A stretch of DNA of 64,000 nucleotides from Oscheius dolichura (taxonomy: Eukaryota; Nematoda; Chromadorea; Rhabditida; Rhabditidae), in contig OW051493.1 of assembly GCA_932521035.1 (NCBI GenBank), positions 7,812,001-7,876,000 on the forward strand. The letters are read 5' to 3'. The translations under genes and the position numbers were made by a program. Positions 32,049 through 46,800 of the stretch are shown one piece after another; position 1 is the stretch's first letter, and the number at the start of each line of letters is the position of its first letter. The notes under the pieces are model-generated. The model did not search any database, had not been told where the DNA came from, and was given only the letters and a program-made list of their open reading frames with translations.

Positions 32049-35000
32049 TTTCTGAAAAGATCAGTACATTTAAAGTTGTAATGCCTGTTAAAGTAGGGCG
32101 ATTTGGCGCCATTTTGAACAGCCAAGGAAAGAGGAAAAGCAGGAAATTGTTCTTGATACTATCGCTTTGTTTAGGCGCCAAAAAGACTTTTAATAGAAAA
32201 TTCGAGAAGATTTAGCTTGAAAGGAGAACTGTTTTTAGTAGGAAAAGGCTCCCGGAGGGCATATTTTCCATTTGGGCCGGGAGGAAATGACCACCCTTGG
32301 AAATAACCATCTGCTGCAAATAAGGCTGCAAAAGGGATAATAAAGGAGAAGGGAAGGAGAAGATTACTACAAAAGGCAGGAAGTACAGTCGATCAGTCCG
32401 TTTTGACTTTAAAAATAACGTCTATCAAAAATCGAGCGGGGTGGAACAGGTTTCTTTGGGTGAACAGTATGACCCCGTTCGGCTATTCTATAAAGAAACT
32501 GTGATTCACTTCCTCGGGGATCTGTGATTAACACTAGGAGAAATAAGAGCAGAGAGAAGAAGTTTGCCCAGCTGCCAATCGGGAATTCCCGTGAAATGAT
32601 CTTTAAAGATCGCCATTTGTTTGTGGTCTGCCTACGGATGGCGGGAACCCCCCTGGCGCCACTATCACTAACAAAACTCTCGCTTGTGTCAATATAAGCT
32701 CCTCGATCTGCACGGCAATCCCGTATCGTCATCCTCGTGACCTTTCCCCCTGGTCGGCTTGATGGTGTTTTGTAAGAATAACATGGTATTATACAGACGA
32801 AAGATGGAAGAGCGGGGAAACATGTTTTCATCCTCAGAAACCAATATGTATTGTATCGGGTGTCTCGATCTTGTGAGAAGCGAAGGGGGAGAGACAGACT
32901 GATGGTATCTCTCTATTGTTGGGGTTGCCCGGGCATCTGGTAAAGTCTGGTGGACGGCAGACAGAAGCTGAGGAGGTCCAGTGAAGAAAGAAACAGAAGC
33001 GAGTTGAAATATGGGTGGTGGTCCCCACTAGATAGCTGAAGAACACAGAGCATCGTCCAGACAGCAGCGGCCGGGGACCCCCTGAACGTTGCAGCCGCTA
33101 CCAATGCGGGCGAATCGTTGAAACGTCATAGATAAAGGGGCCCCTATCTAACCCCGTCACAGGGCATTGCCTAGGATTCCAGACAGGGGCTGCAGCGGGG
33201 CGGTGATCTTTTGGACCGGCCGTCACAAATTACAACAGCAGGAAATAATAGCCATAAATGGGCTTGACGGTGAAATGGAGTTCTAAAACCTAACGCAGCC
33301 TACAGTAACCGTCCCGATGGCCCCTCTCTTGGCTTCTTACCGCCTTCCCTCTTTCAAAAGTGGAAAAATTGTTCTATGGAAGCGAAGTTTTCAATATCGT
33401 TCAAGAAGGAAGTCTCCTGCTCAAAACATAATAAAGATGATGTTCTCCTCTGTTTTTCATTAACCCCTTCTTCGTTCTCCCCGTCGTCACGTCCCCCTCC
33501 CGAACTCTCCCTCTCCCTCTTCCCCTCCGGTCACCTTCATAGCCTAAAGGCAATAACAATGTGGGAATTTTGATTAACGCCGTTTGCGATTTGCATAAGA
33601 TGGGTCGTAAATATTGCCCGGATCAAGGAGGCACAAGAAAGAGGAACGAGAAGAGAGAAGAGACACATGGGCGCCGCCGCCGCTTCGGGCTATTTAGAAT
33701 CTCTTTGGAGATGTGACTAGCGATGGATTAATGGCTTTTGATTGGAGGAAATTGGCAAGATCTCATCATGATTTTATCGCAGATTTGAGGAGGAAAAGGG
33801 GCTAGCGGGAATTAAGACCCATTAGTTCGGCTCATCTTGAGGGCAGATTGCCCAGGATCGGCGTAAATAGAAGCTCATCCGCTGTAGTGGCGGAATTTTT
33901 GAGTTTTCATGAAATTTTACGTTGAAATTGTAGAAACGTCATCAAAAGGAAGAATAAATGTTTTTGTGGTTCTTGGAACGCGTTTTTGAATTTCAAAAAG
34001 TTCCGACCCTCCTAATGACCGCAAAAGGCTCTGTTGCTCTCTCTCGTCTTCTGTATCGACCGAAATGTTTCCATTTTTGAATTTTGCCATAGGGTTATCT
34101 ATTGTTTTCTATGAAAATCTCTCTGGTGTGAGCTGCGCATCAAAATTGCAATTGAGGCATAGAAAACTGTTCGGAATACTGTAATTTTTGCCTCAAATGG
34201 CCGGATTCACATTGTTTCCTTTTCCTCTCTGATTAATTCACCCGTCTCCACTTTTTTCCTTCGTTATTCCGATACCAGCTGTCAGCTATTCTATGACATC
34301 CATTAAGCATTCATCCAATCATCTGCTTCGCGCGCGATTACTCACCCATAAACGTCCCCTCGTGCACTAATTAACATACAGCCCGCCGTCCCCCCTTCTT
34401 CTTTCTCCTGGCCATTTTTTTGTTTTATTTTTCCAGGTTTTAATGATATCACATGGTGTTTATGCGCATCAGGAGGGAGGGAGAGAGTCCTAGGCGCAGT
34501 TTGAGATGTTTGTCATGTTCAGTGAGAAGGGATTAATGAGGGTTAGCCGCTGTTGTAATGAAGCGGCGCTACGTATTTGCATGCCGGTAGAGGAGGCCAA
34601 TCAAAAATGAGATTCGAGTTCTTGGAAGAACTTTAGAATGTCACGCTGAAGCAATTATTACAACGAAAAACAATAGCCTCATTCCTGGAAAAATATCAAA
34701 GCCGAGAAATATGAAGGGGCTGTCTAACTGTGGCTGCGATAGCAGGTAACAGCTAAAACTATGGAAAGACGAGGTTCTCTCATCCGTTTTTCGATATTTT
34801 CTGCAGTTAGCGAATAAGTTCTACAGTATCCACAGCTAGGAATCACAAATAATGCCGTGCGCTTCTTCTAGATTTGCCCGATAGAGGCGGCCCCCTGGAA
34901 ACGGTTGCCTCTTTCCAAATCCCCTTCCCTTCCACCTAGGCCCTGTTTGCCCCCCTTCCTTTCTGATTAGCCTCATTCATCGCCCTTTCGGAAAAGTGCC

Positions 35001-38000
35001 CTTTCCGTCCGTCCCCCGTCTATCGTCACGGTGTCCTGGATATCGGCAAACATCCAGCAGTGGGGAGGGAAATAGAGGAATAGGAAAAGATATTCGATAT
35101 GTTGGCATGACCACTCCGATTTCTTTCGTTTTTCATTAAAATTGTTTATTATGATCCTCTGTTTCGTTGCGGGACCCTTCTGGTTCATTCTAGACTCGTC
35201 TGCCCCTCTAACTTCTTACAATTAGTTCCGAAGCGAAAATTGTTTCCGATCCTCCTCTTCTTGAATCTCACAGCCACCTTCTAAAGCCTTTTGTCTCCCT
35301 TTCAACAATTTCTCCCACCGAGAAAAACTCCCTCTTCCCGAGGAGCTAGAGGCATCAATAAGGGCGTAATGAAATCCCAGGGAAATCGCTCATGCACCCT
35401 ATAATCGCCTTTAGGAATGGATAACAAGCTCAGTGGCGTTCGACGTAGACTTTTTATGAGTCGGGGAGATCATCCTCGGGAAGGAAGAGAAAATAGCGAG
35501 AAACGTAGAGCCGAGAGCGGATAGGAATGTCAGGCGTAGTATCAGTTAAGCGTGTGACGTTTTTCGGGGGATTTGAAGGCGACCAAAGGAAGAATATGGA
35601 TATTTTTAACCTTCTATCCCTCATTACGGTAGTTGTCTGTCTGAACCCGCACAAGAAACGCCACATGGGAAGAGAGTCGGACCCCTAGAAGACAAGTCGG
35701 GGGGCTTGTCGGATTTTGTCTCGAACCGAATTGACTCTTGGAAAAGACTTGTTCGGCGAGCTCTAGATCTTTAAACTAACAAATCTCTTCAATCTTTCTG
35801 CGAAAAGGAGCCAGACATAACTTCCGCTCCTGCAAATCTTCTCCAGCCCTCATATTCCCCGGTCATTGATCTCGTACAACTCTCTAACCAGGCCAGGAAC
35901 TAATTTAATGAGCTCTATAGCTATTAATTGGAGTCCTTGACCCGGGTTTTCGGTCATCTTACTTTCACACAATTTTGATTCCGCTCCCAATCGCTGTGAA
36001 AGCCTATGAGAAGGTTTCAAGGCTTCTCGACCAATGAGCCTTTTTTTCTTTCTTTTTAATTTTTCCCATTATATAAATTATATGCCCCGGTCCCTACATT
36101 TTTCCAATCAAAAATCGCTTGACGTTTCGTCCGGCGGGGACTTGTGCTGTTCCCATAGTAACGTGGCCCTCTTTTCCTGTCGATTGGCAGCTCCTCCTCC
36201 AACTCGCAGCCTACACGTCTCGTCTCCTCTTCCTCCGGCTCGGAATGTCTCAATTCGGCTAGATTCACACAAAAGATTAAATCATCTCGGTGAGACTGGG
36301 CTTTTAATATGATTTCAGTAGCCCCGGGAGGAGGTGTCCTCTGCCCTTTTAGTTCCCCCTTTTTTCTACCAGAGTCACAAAAATTCAATTAGACTACGGG
36401 GCTTTGATTGCGTCAAGTACTTTTCGCTATTTCCTTTCTCGTCTCCTCATGAGATTGACTCCAGTCTGGACCGGCTGCTCTGTTTTCAAATTAACACAAA
36501 CAGTTAATCACATCTCGTTCCAACGATGAATAGTGTGTGTTTGTTCCCGGTTCCCGCTGTTATAGAGTTGGCATTACGAAAGTGTGGCTGGCTCGCTTTG
36601 GGGCCTGCTGAGTTTTGGAACAAGAAGGAGAGCCTTTCTCTCTGTTCCGTGTAGTCATCACTTAGTGACGGTGGTTAGGGAGCAAAATCGGAGAACATGT
36701 TCGCCTGCTTTAGAACTCATGGACCACTCTCCTGTGCCTGAAAATCCACAAGCCCCTATCCTGTTGGAAACACGAGTCAACGTCTCTTGACGCCATTTTT
36801 TATTCATTGAGAGCCTGTACTATCCATGTTGACGTAGCACATATAATAGAAACTTCCTGGTCAGAAAAGCGTAGAAGAAGGTTCCCCATTGTTCTGGAAG
36901 GGGATTTTGAGCACGGGGTTGTTTTCTCCCCAAAAAGTATGGTAGTTCGAGTTTTTCAAGCTGGTTTTTGCCCTCAAAAAGGGTAGCAGCTGTAGTTTTC
37001 AGTACTATAACGTTTATTCTACTTCCGTTCTCATAAACTAATAACCTCGAGGGAACGTTTTCTGTAGTCTGCCCCTGCCCCCTCCCCCACTCCTTCCTAG
37101 GTGCAAGATCTCGCCCTTTCTTTCATCCCTAACCTTGCGCCCCTTTTGCCCTTTAAAAATTTCAAGTACTTCAAGTACAAAGCGATGAAAGGGATACCGT
37201 AACCCGAGTAGCCACCTCCTCCTCTCCTCGCCTTATACTTTCAAATATCGAGGCGATAATCCTAATCCGCCCAGAAATCGAGAGAAGGATTCTGTTAGTG
37301 CCGAGAGAGGGAGCAGTTCCCGTCCTACGCAAATTTCCTGAAAATGGGGGAAATATGACAAATCGTTCCCTAATTTTTGGTCATCTTCCATTCTCCCCCG
37401 TCCACCCTCCCGCTGCCGCATATAACATTCATTTGCGTCTTCATTGGAGTCTCTCGCTCTGCTTGCTGACGCCATCAGCTGCTTGGCTCGCTCTCGCCGG
37501 CGACCTAATGAAGGAATTGATGTCACCTGGCCGGGCACAATCTCAATGATCTGAAAAGTATCAGAAAGGTCAACAGCTGGAAATTTCAGTCCCGGGTCCC
37601 CCGTTTCCGACACGGGAGAGAATGTTTTCGTGACTTCTTGAAGCTTTTAGAAGCCAATCAGGCGTGAAGCAAAACGCCATTTGATATGTGCTCGGCTCCG
37701 GTTTACATAGTTCTCACTTGAGACACACATTAGTAACGAGGGAAGGGAAGGAAAGCAGGGCAGGGTATAAATAGATACGGGGAAATTTACCCAGGAAACT
37801 GGAAAGTACGGTAAGTCGGTTCCTTGACAAAGAAGCCCAATCACTAAAAACGGGAGTAAGTGCGCTCTGCAGCCAATCTTTCGCTTCACAAGCTCAATTG
37901 TTTCTTAAATTAAAACCCCATACGGTATCCTATCCTGCCAAGGAGAATAAGGAATCTCCCGCGTCGGGTATACGATATGACGAATTTAGCGAACCCCGTT

Positions 38001-41000
38001 GTTCTTCTGCTCTGCGGCTAATCCATTACAGTACCCAACCTTTAATGAGTAATCCTCCTCTTCTTGCTCCGTCTCCTCTCCAGTTGTTATGTCCAGTCTC
38101 GCTTGACACCTTCCCCCGTCTCGCCCTCTCCTTCTTCCTGCCCTCCTATGGCAATTACCAGCCATTGAAATGGCTCACGGCTTCGACAAAAGACAGCTTG
38201 TTAGGGGTCCCTCGCTCCCGCTTTCTCACCTCGTCGAGGTGTATTGGGGTAGTCAAGACAACACACTTTTTCACGGGATGACGTGCCGTGCTCGCTCTAA
38301 TCTTTTCGTTAATTTTCCACCTGTTTCCTGTCTCTGATCTCGTTTTTATGTCAAAATCCGTTGTTGTGCAGCGACTAAAAACCTCAAACCTCAAAAAATA
38401 TCCACAGTGGAAGATTTTGATTATCTTCACATGGATGTGGGAAGATCTGCGAGTGTATGCCCGAGATGAATAAGCGGAGTCACAAGGTTTCACGCTCTAC
38501 CGTAATCCGCATTATTTCTGCTCAGATTGACTTGAACTTTATTATCAGAGCCCCCTTCGTCATTATCCATCTCATAACTTTCTCCTTCTTCACCTCATTC
38601 CATTTATTGCCCCTTCTGGGCGGATTACGGTAGCCATTATCGCATTTCTATTTCAGGTCTGGATTCAGTGATTCGTACCGGATGAAGGAAACCAGGTTCA
38701 ACGCCCGTCAACTGGAGGAAAATTTGTCATCTTACAGTCCTTCAAGGGAGCCTTCAAAGGTTCATGGTCCCGACGCGAATGCAAGATTATCGAATCAATC
38801 GTTAGACACACATTCGCTTTAACCATAGATCCACCAGGATACTGGCGGGTTTTTCAACTTTCCAGGAAACGGATCTGCAGATCGTCATCGGTCATTTCCG
38901 CGATTCAATTGGCGCAACAGCTGGTAGTAACTAATTTTGAGTACCCACATGAGTTATGAGTAGCGGGAATTTATCAAGATTGACACAGGTTCTATGAAAG
39001 CCGAGTTTGGAGGGCTCAATGATTGACCCGTTGTGGTGTCCGTGGGGTGCCATTATTTTTGGTTTTCTTGACCACAGGATAGACAGGGGATGGAAGATCA
39101 CTTCATCAATCACCTTCATCACTTATCTTCCCTCTTTTAGTATAGGTTTAAGGAGGGTTACTTCGCGATCCTGAAACATAGATGGCTCTCTAACTGTCAG
39201 CTTCCGTTTCGGGACTACTATTTTATTCTGTAAGGACCTGACGGCCCCTTAAATGCTCCAAGCTGCAGCCTGCTCTAAACTTCCTCTTCCTCCCTCCCCC
39301 TTTCGCAGAACCTTAGGTGACTAGCCTAATCATCAGCGACGGCTCCGCTCACCATTCCCCATTCCCTTCCCTCCCCTTATTTTTCCTGCTCCCAACCGCA
39401 ACGAAGCCAATCTCCCTCCTCCCTGACTCATGAAAGTGAGAGCAGTGGGGGTAGAGAGGGTGACAAGTGTAGCGAGAGCAGGAGCCGGCGCTCGCTCTCT
39501 CCCCTTTCCCCCGTCGCCGTCGTCAACCCGGGGGCTCTGCGCTGCTGCCTGCCTGCCGGCGATTCGATTTGCCATCGAACGCCCACCACAACTCTTGACG
39601 CGCACTCGGGAAGGCCTAGTAGGGGGAGAAGGCGTGCCCTCTCCCCCTTTCATTCTCCCTCAACCTCTTAATAATCCATCTCATATTTCGATTTTTGTCT
39701 ATATTCCGTTCCCTCTATTAGGTGTTCTTTTCTTCTTATTTTTTCGGGATGAAAAAATCCACGGTTTCCATGCGAAACGGGCGGAATTATTCATCCATAG
39801 AGAGAGGAAACTGAACTCGCCACTTGACACCTTCTTTAACTCCCCCATTTCTTCGTCTCGGGACCCAAATGTTTTCAGAGGCAACCTCAGACAAATAGCC
39901 TGCTTGGGAGTGACATCTCGCTCGCTTGTAAACAGCGAAAACATCAACTTGCTTCGGGGGGTTTCGAAATGTCATTGGGGGGCTTCTATAGATTTTTGAG
40001 GGGTTTCTTCGCTCCTTTAGGGCTTCGAGTGCTTATTTCACGTTAAAAACAAACTTCTCACATTATTTAAGCCAGTTTTTAATGCATTAAAATTGAAGCA
40101 AACCCCGCCCTTTTGCCGTTAAAGGGCGAGATTTCATCTTGAATGATATGGTATTTGGCTTGTAAATCCCGTCCTGGTCGTTTTTTGTGAATGAATCGAA
40201 TTAATCTCTATGTCTCCCTTTAACCTGCCCTACTAACACTCCCTAACACCGCTTCTTGTGTCCCTTAACTAACCTGTCAACCGCACAAGCGCACTCGCCT
40301 TCACCTGCCACTCGCACTGATCCCCTTTCTCCCATTTTGTTTATATCAGTTGAACTTATTTTCTTCCTGTTCTTTTTTTCAAATTCCAGCACTCGCACAC
40401 GCACACAAAAATCAAAAGTTCTCGAGTCTAAAATGAGGAATGTTAATTAAGTTTCGGCTCTTTTTCTGCTGAATAATATTAGATTATAGACGAAGTTCCT
40501 GGTTAGGGAGGTAAGCGGGGAAGGGGCAGACTCGCCCCCTAAAAAGGGGGAGAGAGCGGTTGATTCGAATTGTTAATCAAAAATGTTTTCGTCATAGGGC
40601 TAGGCAGCTAGACAGGCGAAGGGGAGATGGAAATGAGTTCAGGGTTTCTCGGGGACTTCCTACAGTACTCTGGGATTAATGGCTCCACGACGAAAGTTAC
40701 CCCTTCCCGATTACTGTATTTCCATGTCTCGTTATCTGAAAACGGTTAACCTTAATTTTAGTTCCCTTTCCCGCCAATAAGCCCTCTTTTTGTTCTTTCT
40801 CCCGTCCGTGCTAACCTTCTGACAATAATCAACTATTCCAGTAGAGGGGCTGTTATTCGATCCTTACCTCTGTTTACTGGATAAGTTCGAGCCGGCATGT
40901 ACAAACCGAGAACGGATCAGCTCCTGCCCTTTAAAAATAAACTGGGTTCTGATCTCTATTTACCCCGCCAGAGAAAACGCCATCAGCCATGTGATTTCCT

Positions 41001-43815
41001 GATCAGCTCCACGAGATCTTATCCCTTATCCTCTCCTCGTCTTCCCTGTAATCAGTGGAACCTATCCCTCTCCCCCCTTTTTTTATCTTCCTCTTTTGCC
41101 TCTTTCCTCCCCTTTTCCCCACTTTTCATCTATTCATGAAATTCAATGCTATGTCAAATTTTTTGAAGGGGAACGAGAGGAAGGCAGGCAGGGGCAGGAC
41201 CACTTTGCAGAGCGAGAGAGAGTGAGAGAGGAAAAAGCGGGGACTTGTGCTTACTGCTCCCAATTGTCGTCACGCAATTTTGGGCTTGTGTCCTTCTCCC
41301 TCGATGGGGTCTCCCTCCCGGAAATCGAAAAGCCAAAACGTTAACAAGAAAGGCCATTCGTCGGGGGTCTTTTCGCCAACGTTCAATGGAGCCAGGTGTC
41401 CGTCGGGCGTCGTCTTATGGACTGTGAACCAGCGGGGCCTAAAGCCGGATTTGTGGCTGTCTCCAGGCTTTGTAGCTTCTTCTCCCTGACATATTCTCCT
41501 GTAAAATCTTGTTAGACCTTTAATTAAACACACGGTGAGGTTAAAATTAACCTCTGCTCATTTGGGCCTCCGCCCACGGTTCAGCTCCCCACTTTGGCAT
41601 GGATGGAAAGGGAATCCACCCGAGACCCTATAAAAACTTTCTCCAAATTCCCTGGAACTATTTTAAGAGACACGAATGATTTTAAAAAGTTCCTGAGACC
41701 CGCGTTGGCTACCATGAGCCCGAACCAACTACAGTAATTCCTTCTACTCGTCCTCACTAATCCTTTAAAGCAAAGAAAGCTGTGTTTTTGCTGTTTGACA
41801 CTGCTTATTCACCCCTCTCTTACCTTCTTTTTTTGTTTTGAATAATAATGACAAAGAGGTAATTTAATCCTCATCCTCATAATGACCTAATATTTACCTC
41901 TGCTGCCATCCTGATGGAATAACTAGCATGAACTAGGGGTCACACGGGAGGCATCCCACGAACTTTCATCCTTTCCACTTGGCTGATTTCCAATGCTGCT
42001 TGCATTTCCCTCGGTCCCATGTCCAATTTTCACTGGCCGGGCCCCCTCCACCACGACCAGGCTTGATTCATCCCGGAGAGAGAGAGAAAATTCAATTTCC
42101 CACCCTCCTCTTGACTCATCGGGAATGTATCCCTCGAAATCTCCTCCCGGTCTTCTTCTTCCTTCCTCCCGTACTCTAACTTACTTAGGCAAATGAGCTG
42201 AGCTTGCCCCGCGCGGACAGATGACTAAATCGGTCGCCGGGGCAAATCGAGACGGCCCATTAGGGGGTCTTGCTCTCGTCCCCCCTTTCCCATCACAACA
42301 TAAACCATCTGTAGTCCTGAAACAGGATGGAGGCATTGTTGTGGAAAATTTTATTAGCCTCCCAGTTAAAGGACTGTCACTAATTTTTCTGGTCTAGTGG
42401 ACGCCGGGTGGTCCGCATCCGCTCCATTTTCTCATCCATTATCTCATTCCCACAGGAATTTCGCTATTTTCCTTGAGAATCACACTCCCAGTGGTTATTT
42501 TCGGGTTCCTAAAGTTACCTTATTTGTTCCAACTGATGGTAATCCAAAATTTCGAAAGATTTCGCCGTTTCAAACCGTTACACAGTGTGCTGAAAAGGAG
42601 AGCAGATCTTCTTTGTTTATCACCATTTTCTGGTCAAAGTATCAACAAATCTTCTCTATTCATCTAATCCGCCCATCCATATGAGAGAATCAATTCTCTT
42701 TTTTTCCTCAAATGGCTACCTATCCCCACCCCAATCAGGTGCCTTCTTCTCCTCCCCCCTTTCCTCCCCCAGTATTCTTGTCATTTTTTTTTTGTTTTTC
42801 CTAGCTGCTCAGAGATTAGGCTGGCTACTCTGATTTCATAGAGGCAGAGAGCAACGGAAGCCCAGAGAATAACAACATCTTGGCCGGGGATCTGACGAAG
42901 CCATGATGGATCTCTTCAAGTTTTCTTGAGAGCTCTAATAACCTCATCTCCCCCTCTCTAGGCTTGATTTTGAGATTATTTGGAAGATACACACTTGAAG
43001 GGCATTTTTTCCCGGGTTTCTTAACTCCAGCGGCTTTATCCACAAGAAAATGGTGTTACTATCGGGCGTTAACCCTTTGAGAGCATCTCTTGGTCTCAAA
43101 TTGGCTCGAGAAACATTTAAAAGAAGTAGACAACCTTAGAATATGCTCCTGAACGCTTCTTAAAGAGAACTCGTGCTTTATCTTGCTGGTTTTAGGTTGT
43201 AGAAGTAAGGCGTCAAAATTAGGGTTTGAAATTGGATTTTCCCACAATGGAGTACAAATTCCCAGAATCCCCTTCCCAACCGAGTACACCCAACCTCGAC
43301 TAGATGTGAATAAGGTGTGCGATCCCTGTTGTGTTTCTATTTTCCACGAGAATCTGTCAACCCGTGAAAATCCGAAGTTCTCCCTAATCCATTCCCAGTA
43401 CAGCTTGTCTCCCCTCTGTTTTGACACTTCTCTCCTAACCTGCCGGTGTCACGGCTCCTCTCTCCCCCTCCGGCCCCTTTAATTAGTGTCATCAACAGGC
43501 TCTCTCCTCACGGGGCTGGGCTCTTCCCGTCTCTTCTCCTCGGCTCATTTCCCTCCCATCCTTCCTCTCCTCTCTCTCTCTTTCCCCACATGTCCTCCTC
43601 ACACATTTCATACGGTAGGAAGCGCTACGATTTCTTGGAAGGCAATTATCACTCCCCTCTCTCAATTGCTCACATAGGATTTGACGTGGCCCCCAGTTTA
43701 ATTAGAGAGAGCTCATAAGGTCCAGTCCCAGCTCCTCCTTCTTTCTCCTCTCCATCTTCTTTTTCTCTCCCAGTTCAGTTTTACATAAAATAAAAAAGAT
43801 TCCAGGGTACTTCCG
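32049..43815. other. 11.8-kb region almost free of coding signal, upstream of calsyntenin
   Basis: Pyrimidine-rich on the plus strand with long C/T tracts (for example 33470-33540, 39345-39520, 43440-43760). The ORFs found are Ser/Pro/Phe/Leu-rich products of those tracts. The only exon-like pair is at 38663-39037 (listed separately). It may hold the distal promoter and enhancers, or an untranslated 5' exon, of the calsyntenin gene. Several copies of the dispersed TAC(A/C)GTAAYCC motif occur (33301, 37196, 38498, 38630). Confidence 0.4.
38663..39037 (+). other. Exon-like pieces of an unidentified gene
   Basis: After an acceptor (CTATTTCAG, about 38657) one frame reads SGFSDSYRMKETRFNARQLE then ENLSSYSPSREPSK up to a GTTCAT donor. 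The next acceptor (ACTTTCCAG) opens in matching phase with ETDLQIVIGHFRDSIGATA, and a third piece could add SMKAEFGGLND and a stop. Composition is like normal soluble protein, unlike the surroundings. No start exon was found upstream and I do not recognise the sequence. It could be chance or a small gene fragment. Confidence 0.3.
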
Positions 43816-46800
43816 ATGCGGATAGCCCTACTTGTTACAGTATTCTTTGTGGTGCAAGGAAAGCACCTCCGCCACAGGGGTGAGTCCGAAAAAACGGGGA
43901 AGTTTACCGCCTTCCTGTCGTTTCAGGACCCGTGATTGACCTCCGCGGTGCTGAACAGCTAACCGCTACCATCAGGGAGGATGAACTGGTACTGAATACC
44001 GTACCCGACCTGTCAATCGTCTCCGAGACTGGTGAGTTCCTGGCTCTTTTCGACTTTTGATCCCGACTTCCCTATTTTCTAGCCTCTGCGCCCATTTCTT
44101 TTCCAATTTGTTCGTTATGTTGTTGTCAGCTCGGGGAATTTGTCTCCAAGTTGAGCTAATTACTGCGCTCGTAAAGCCGCGTAGAGAAATGAAAATAGGG
44201 AAGCCAACCCCACGTGAGCGGGTCACCTCCAGTTTTTTCCCCGGGGAGACTCGATCAATGGACTTTCTCGTGTGTGAGAGACTTCGCGGGATCCATGTCA
44301 AAGTTTAGAGGCTTCCTAACTTGAAAACAACCCTCCCGTCAGCCCATCAAGGGGTCAACAACGCCTTTCGTGGAGGGGACCAACCAATTGCTTGTCGTTT
44401 CAGGACCCGTCTGTAAATACATTCTGACGAATCCCGACGGCAGCCATGTCCCCTTCATGGCTGAGGTCGTCGACCGTTACAGTGGAGCCGCCGTGATCCG
44501 TGTCCAGCAGGTCAACACCCTCGACTGTAAACAGCCCAGCTACACCATCAATATTCAAGCTGTACGATGTGACGACGAGAACAACGTTAGCGAGCCGTAC
44601 GTTTCCTTTCTTTTTAATATTAAAAATGTTATCGGGTCTCGCTTGCAAATGCTAGTTAGTGACGCGAACTGATGAGATTACGGTAGGCAATTATGAGAGG
44701 GCAGAAGAGGGCAAGCCAGGGCAGGGTGTGATGGATGAGTAGGAGACTAACTAATTAGAGTTGGGGAGTTGGTAAGTTTGGATAGGAGGCAATTAGAAGG
44801 GTTGGAGACTTGCGGAGGGAGCCTGATTAGAATTTCCTGAAACATTGGCGTCTTAAAGTTCCTGGTACATTTTAATTGGCTTGGGTCGCTCTTCCTATTA
44901 CAGTCGCGGTAAATAGCTACCGTAACCCGTAAACCCTAAAATAAATTCATTTGCTTCCTAAAATTCGTCGATCTTTCAGTGTTCCTCTCAAAGTGACGGT
45001 CAAGGATACCAATAACCACACCCCGGAATTCGACTCTCCCTGGTACACTTTCCACATCGATGAAGGCCGAATCCACAACGAGATTGCCCGTCTGAAGGCT
45101 ACTGATGCTGACTGTGGTGATCCCTTCGGAGAGATCTGTGAATACCGTATCACCAACGGCCTCAACGACCTCCCCTTCACCATCTCCAACCAAGGAGTTT
45201 TGAAAAACACCTCTCCGCTGAACTACACCGCTACGAAGAGCTACATCTTGACGGTGGTTGCCATCGACTGCGGAATGAGGGAAAGCAAGAGCGCCCTGGT
45301 CACAATCCACGTCAACGAGGCTTGTGTCCCCGGACTGCAGAAGATCAACGACCGGGTGGAATTCAACCCCGGACAGGGGGAGAAGTCTCTCTTGCCTGAA
45401 GTTGAAACTCGTCTCTGTGCGAAGGAGAGCAAATGTGAGGTGGAATCAGTGGAAGCTACTGTGGAGCTGAAGACCTCCCACGTCAGCGGTTGTGCTCGGG
45501 ATACGCTCTTCGACCAGGAGACCGTTAAACAGTGTGGCTTGAACCCGAATTCCGTACCTCTGCTGCCGAAGAATGAGAAGGAGGCCAGCTTTGACGGAGC
45601 CACCAACGCCATCGTTGTGGATCAGAAGACCGTCATTCCGGATCATTTCTCGTTGAGTTTCTCAATGAAACACCCGAGGGGAAGCAAGGATGACGAGAAC
45701 CACAAACAACACATTCTCTGCGAATCGGACGAGAGCACCATGAACAGACATCACTTCTCCGTCTACGTCAGACACTGTAAACTGGAACTGGTCCTGCGAC
45801 GAGAAGCCGGAGCCGCCGCCGAATTCAAGGCAGCCGAATGGAGATGGGGCACGCCGGAAGTCTGTGACAACGAGTGGCACTCCTACTCGATCCTGTTCAA
45901 CGGAGTCGACGACGTCAAGCTGGTGATCGATGGACAGTCCTTCGGAGCTGATGAGAAGAATCCCGAGATATTGGACGACTGGCCGCTGCACAAGACCCTG
46001 GACGTGAAGACCAAGCTCGTCTTGGGAGCCTGCTGGCACGGACGGCAGCAGCAATTTGCACAGTACTTCAATGGCTACCTCTCTGCTGTGAATCTCCTGA
46101 CCGGAGTGACGGAATCCGCTGAATCTATCAAATGCGCCCACCAGTGCAAGGAGAAACTCGTCGTGGATGAGAAGAAGATTAAGAAGGAGGATACAGTAAT
46201 CCCGTCGACTGACCGCCAAACCCTGACGATCAAGACCGCCTCCGCTGAACGGCTCCAGGAACTGTTGAAAGCTGTCACATATTCCAATTCCAATGAGAAG
46301 ACTCCCTTCGGTCACAGGTCTTTCTCCGTCAATGCCCAGGCCAACTGTAAGGGAGGAAAGAAGGTACAGTAACCCTTTCATACTGTGCAGTAACCTTTTC
46401 CTTTTCAGCTGGAGATCCCCACCGTCAAGGGCTACGTCTTCGTCCAGAAGGAGATCCTCCCCGCCTTGTCCATTTCCGGTTCCGCTCTCATCAGTGCCGA
46501 TCAACACCAGGTCAAGCTGGGTACTCCAATGATCCCGGACCTCAAGATTGTTGTCAGCAAGGATAACGGAGGTTTGTCTCTATTCCAATCGAGATCCAAT
46601 CTGAATTTTAGATGGAGAAGTCCAAGACATCACTGCCGGGGCCAAGTTGGATTACTGTAAAGTCCACCTGAAGCCGAGCCGTGATATGGACCTGGAATAT
46701 TTCTCCAGCCCTGCTTCCCTCATCGCTTCCACCAATATGGACTTCGAGCATGACAAAGACGTAAGAATTCCTACTATTCCCGGAGATGGTACAAATATTT

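Noticed and set aside
39430..39999. 189-residue plus ORF in the gene-poor interval
   Set aside because: Composition follows C/T tracts, with no start context, splice partners or recognisable domain.
45662..46507. 281-residue minus ORF
   Set aside because: Antisense of the large calsyntenin exon.
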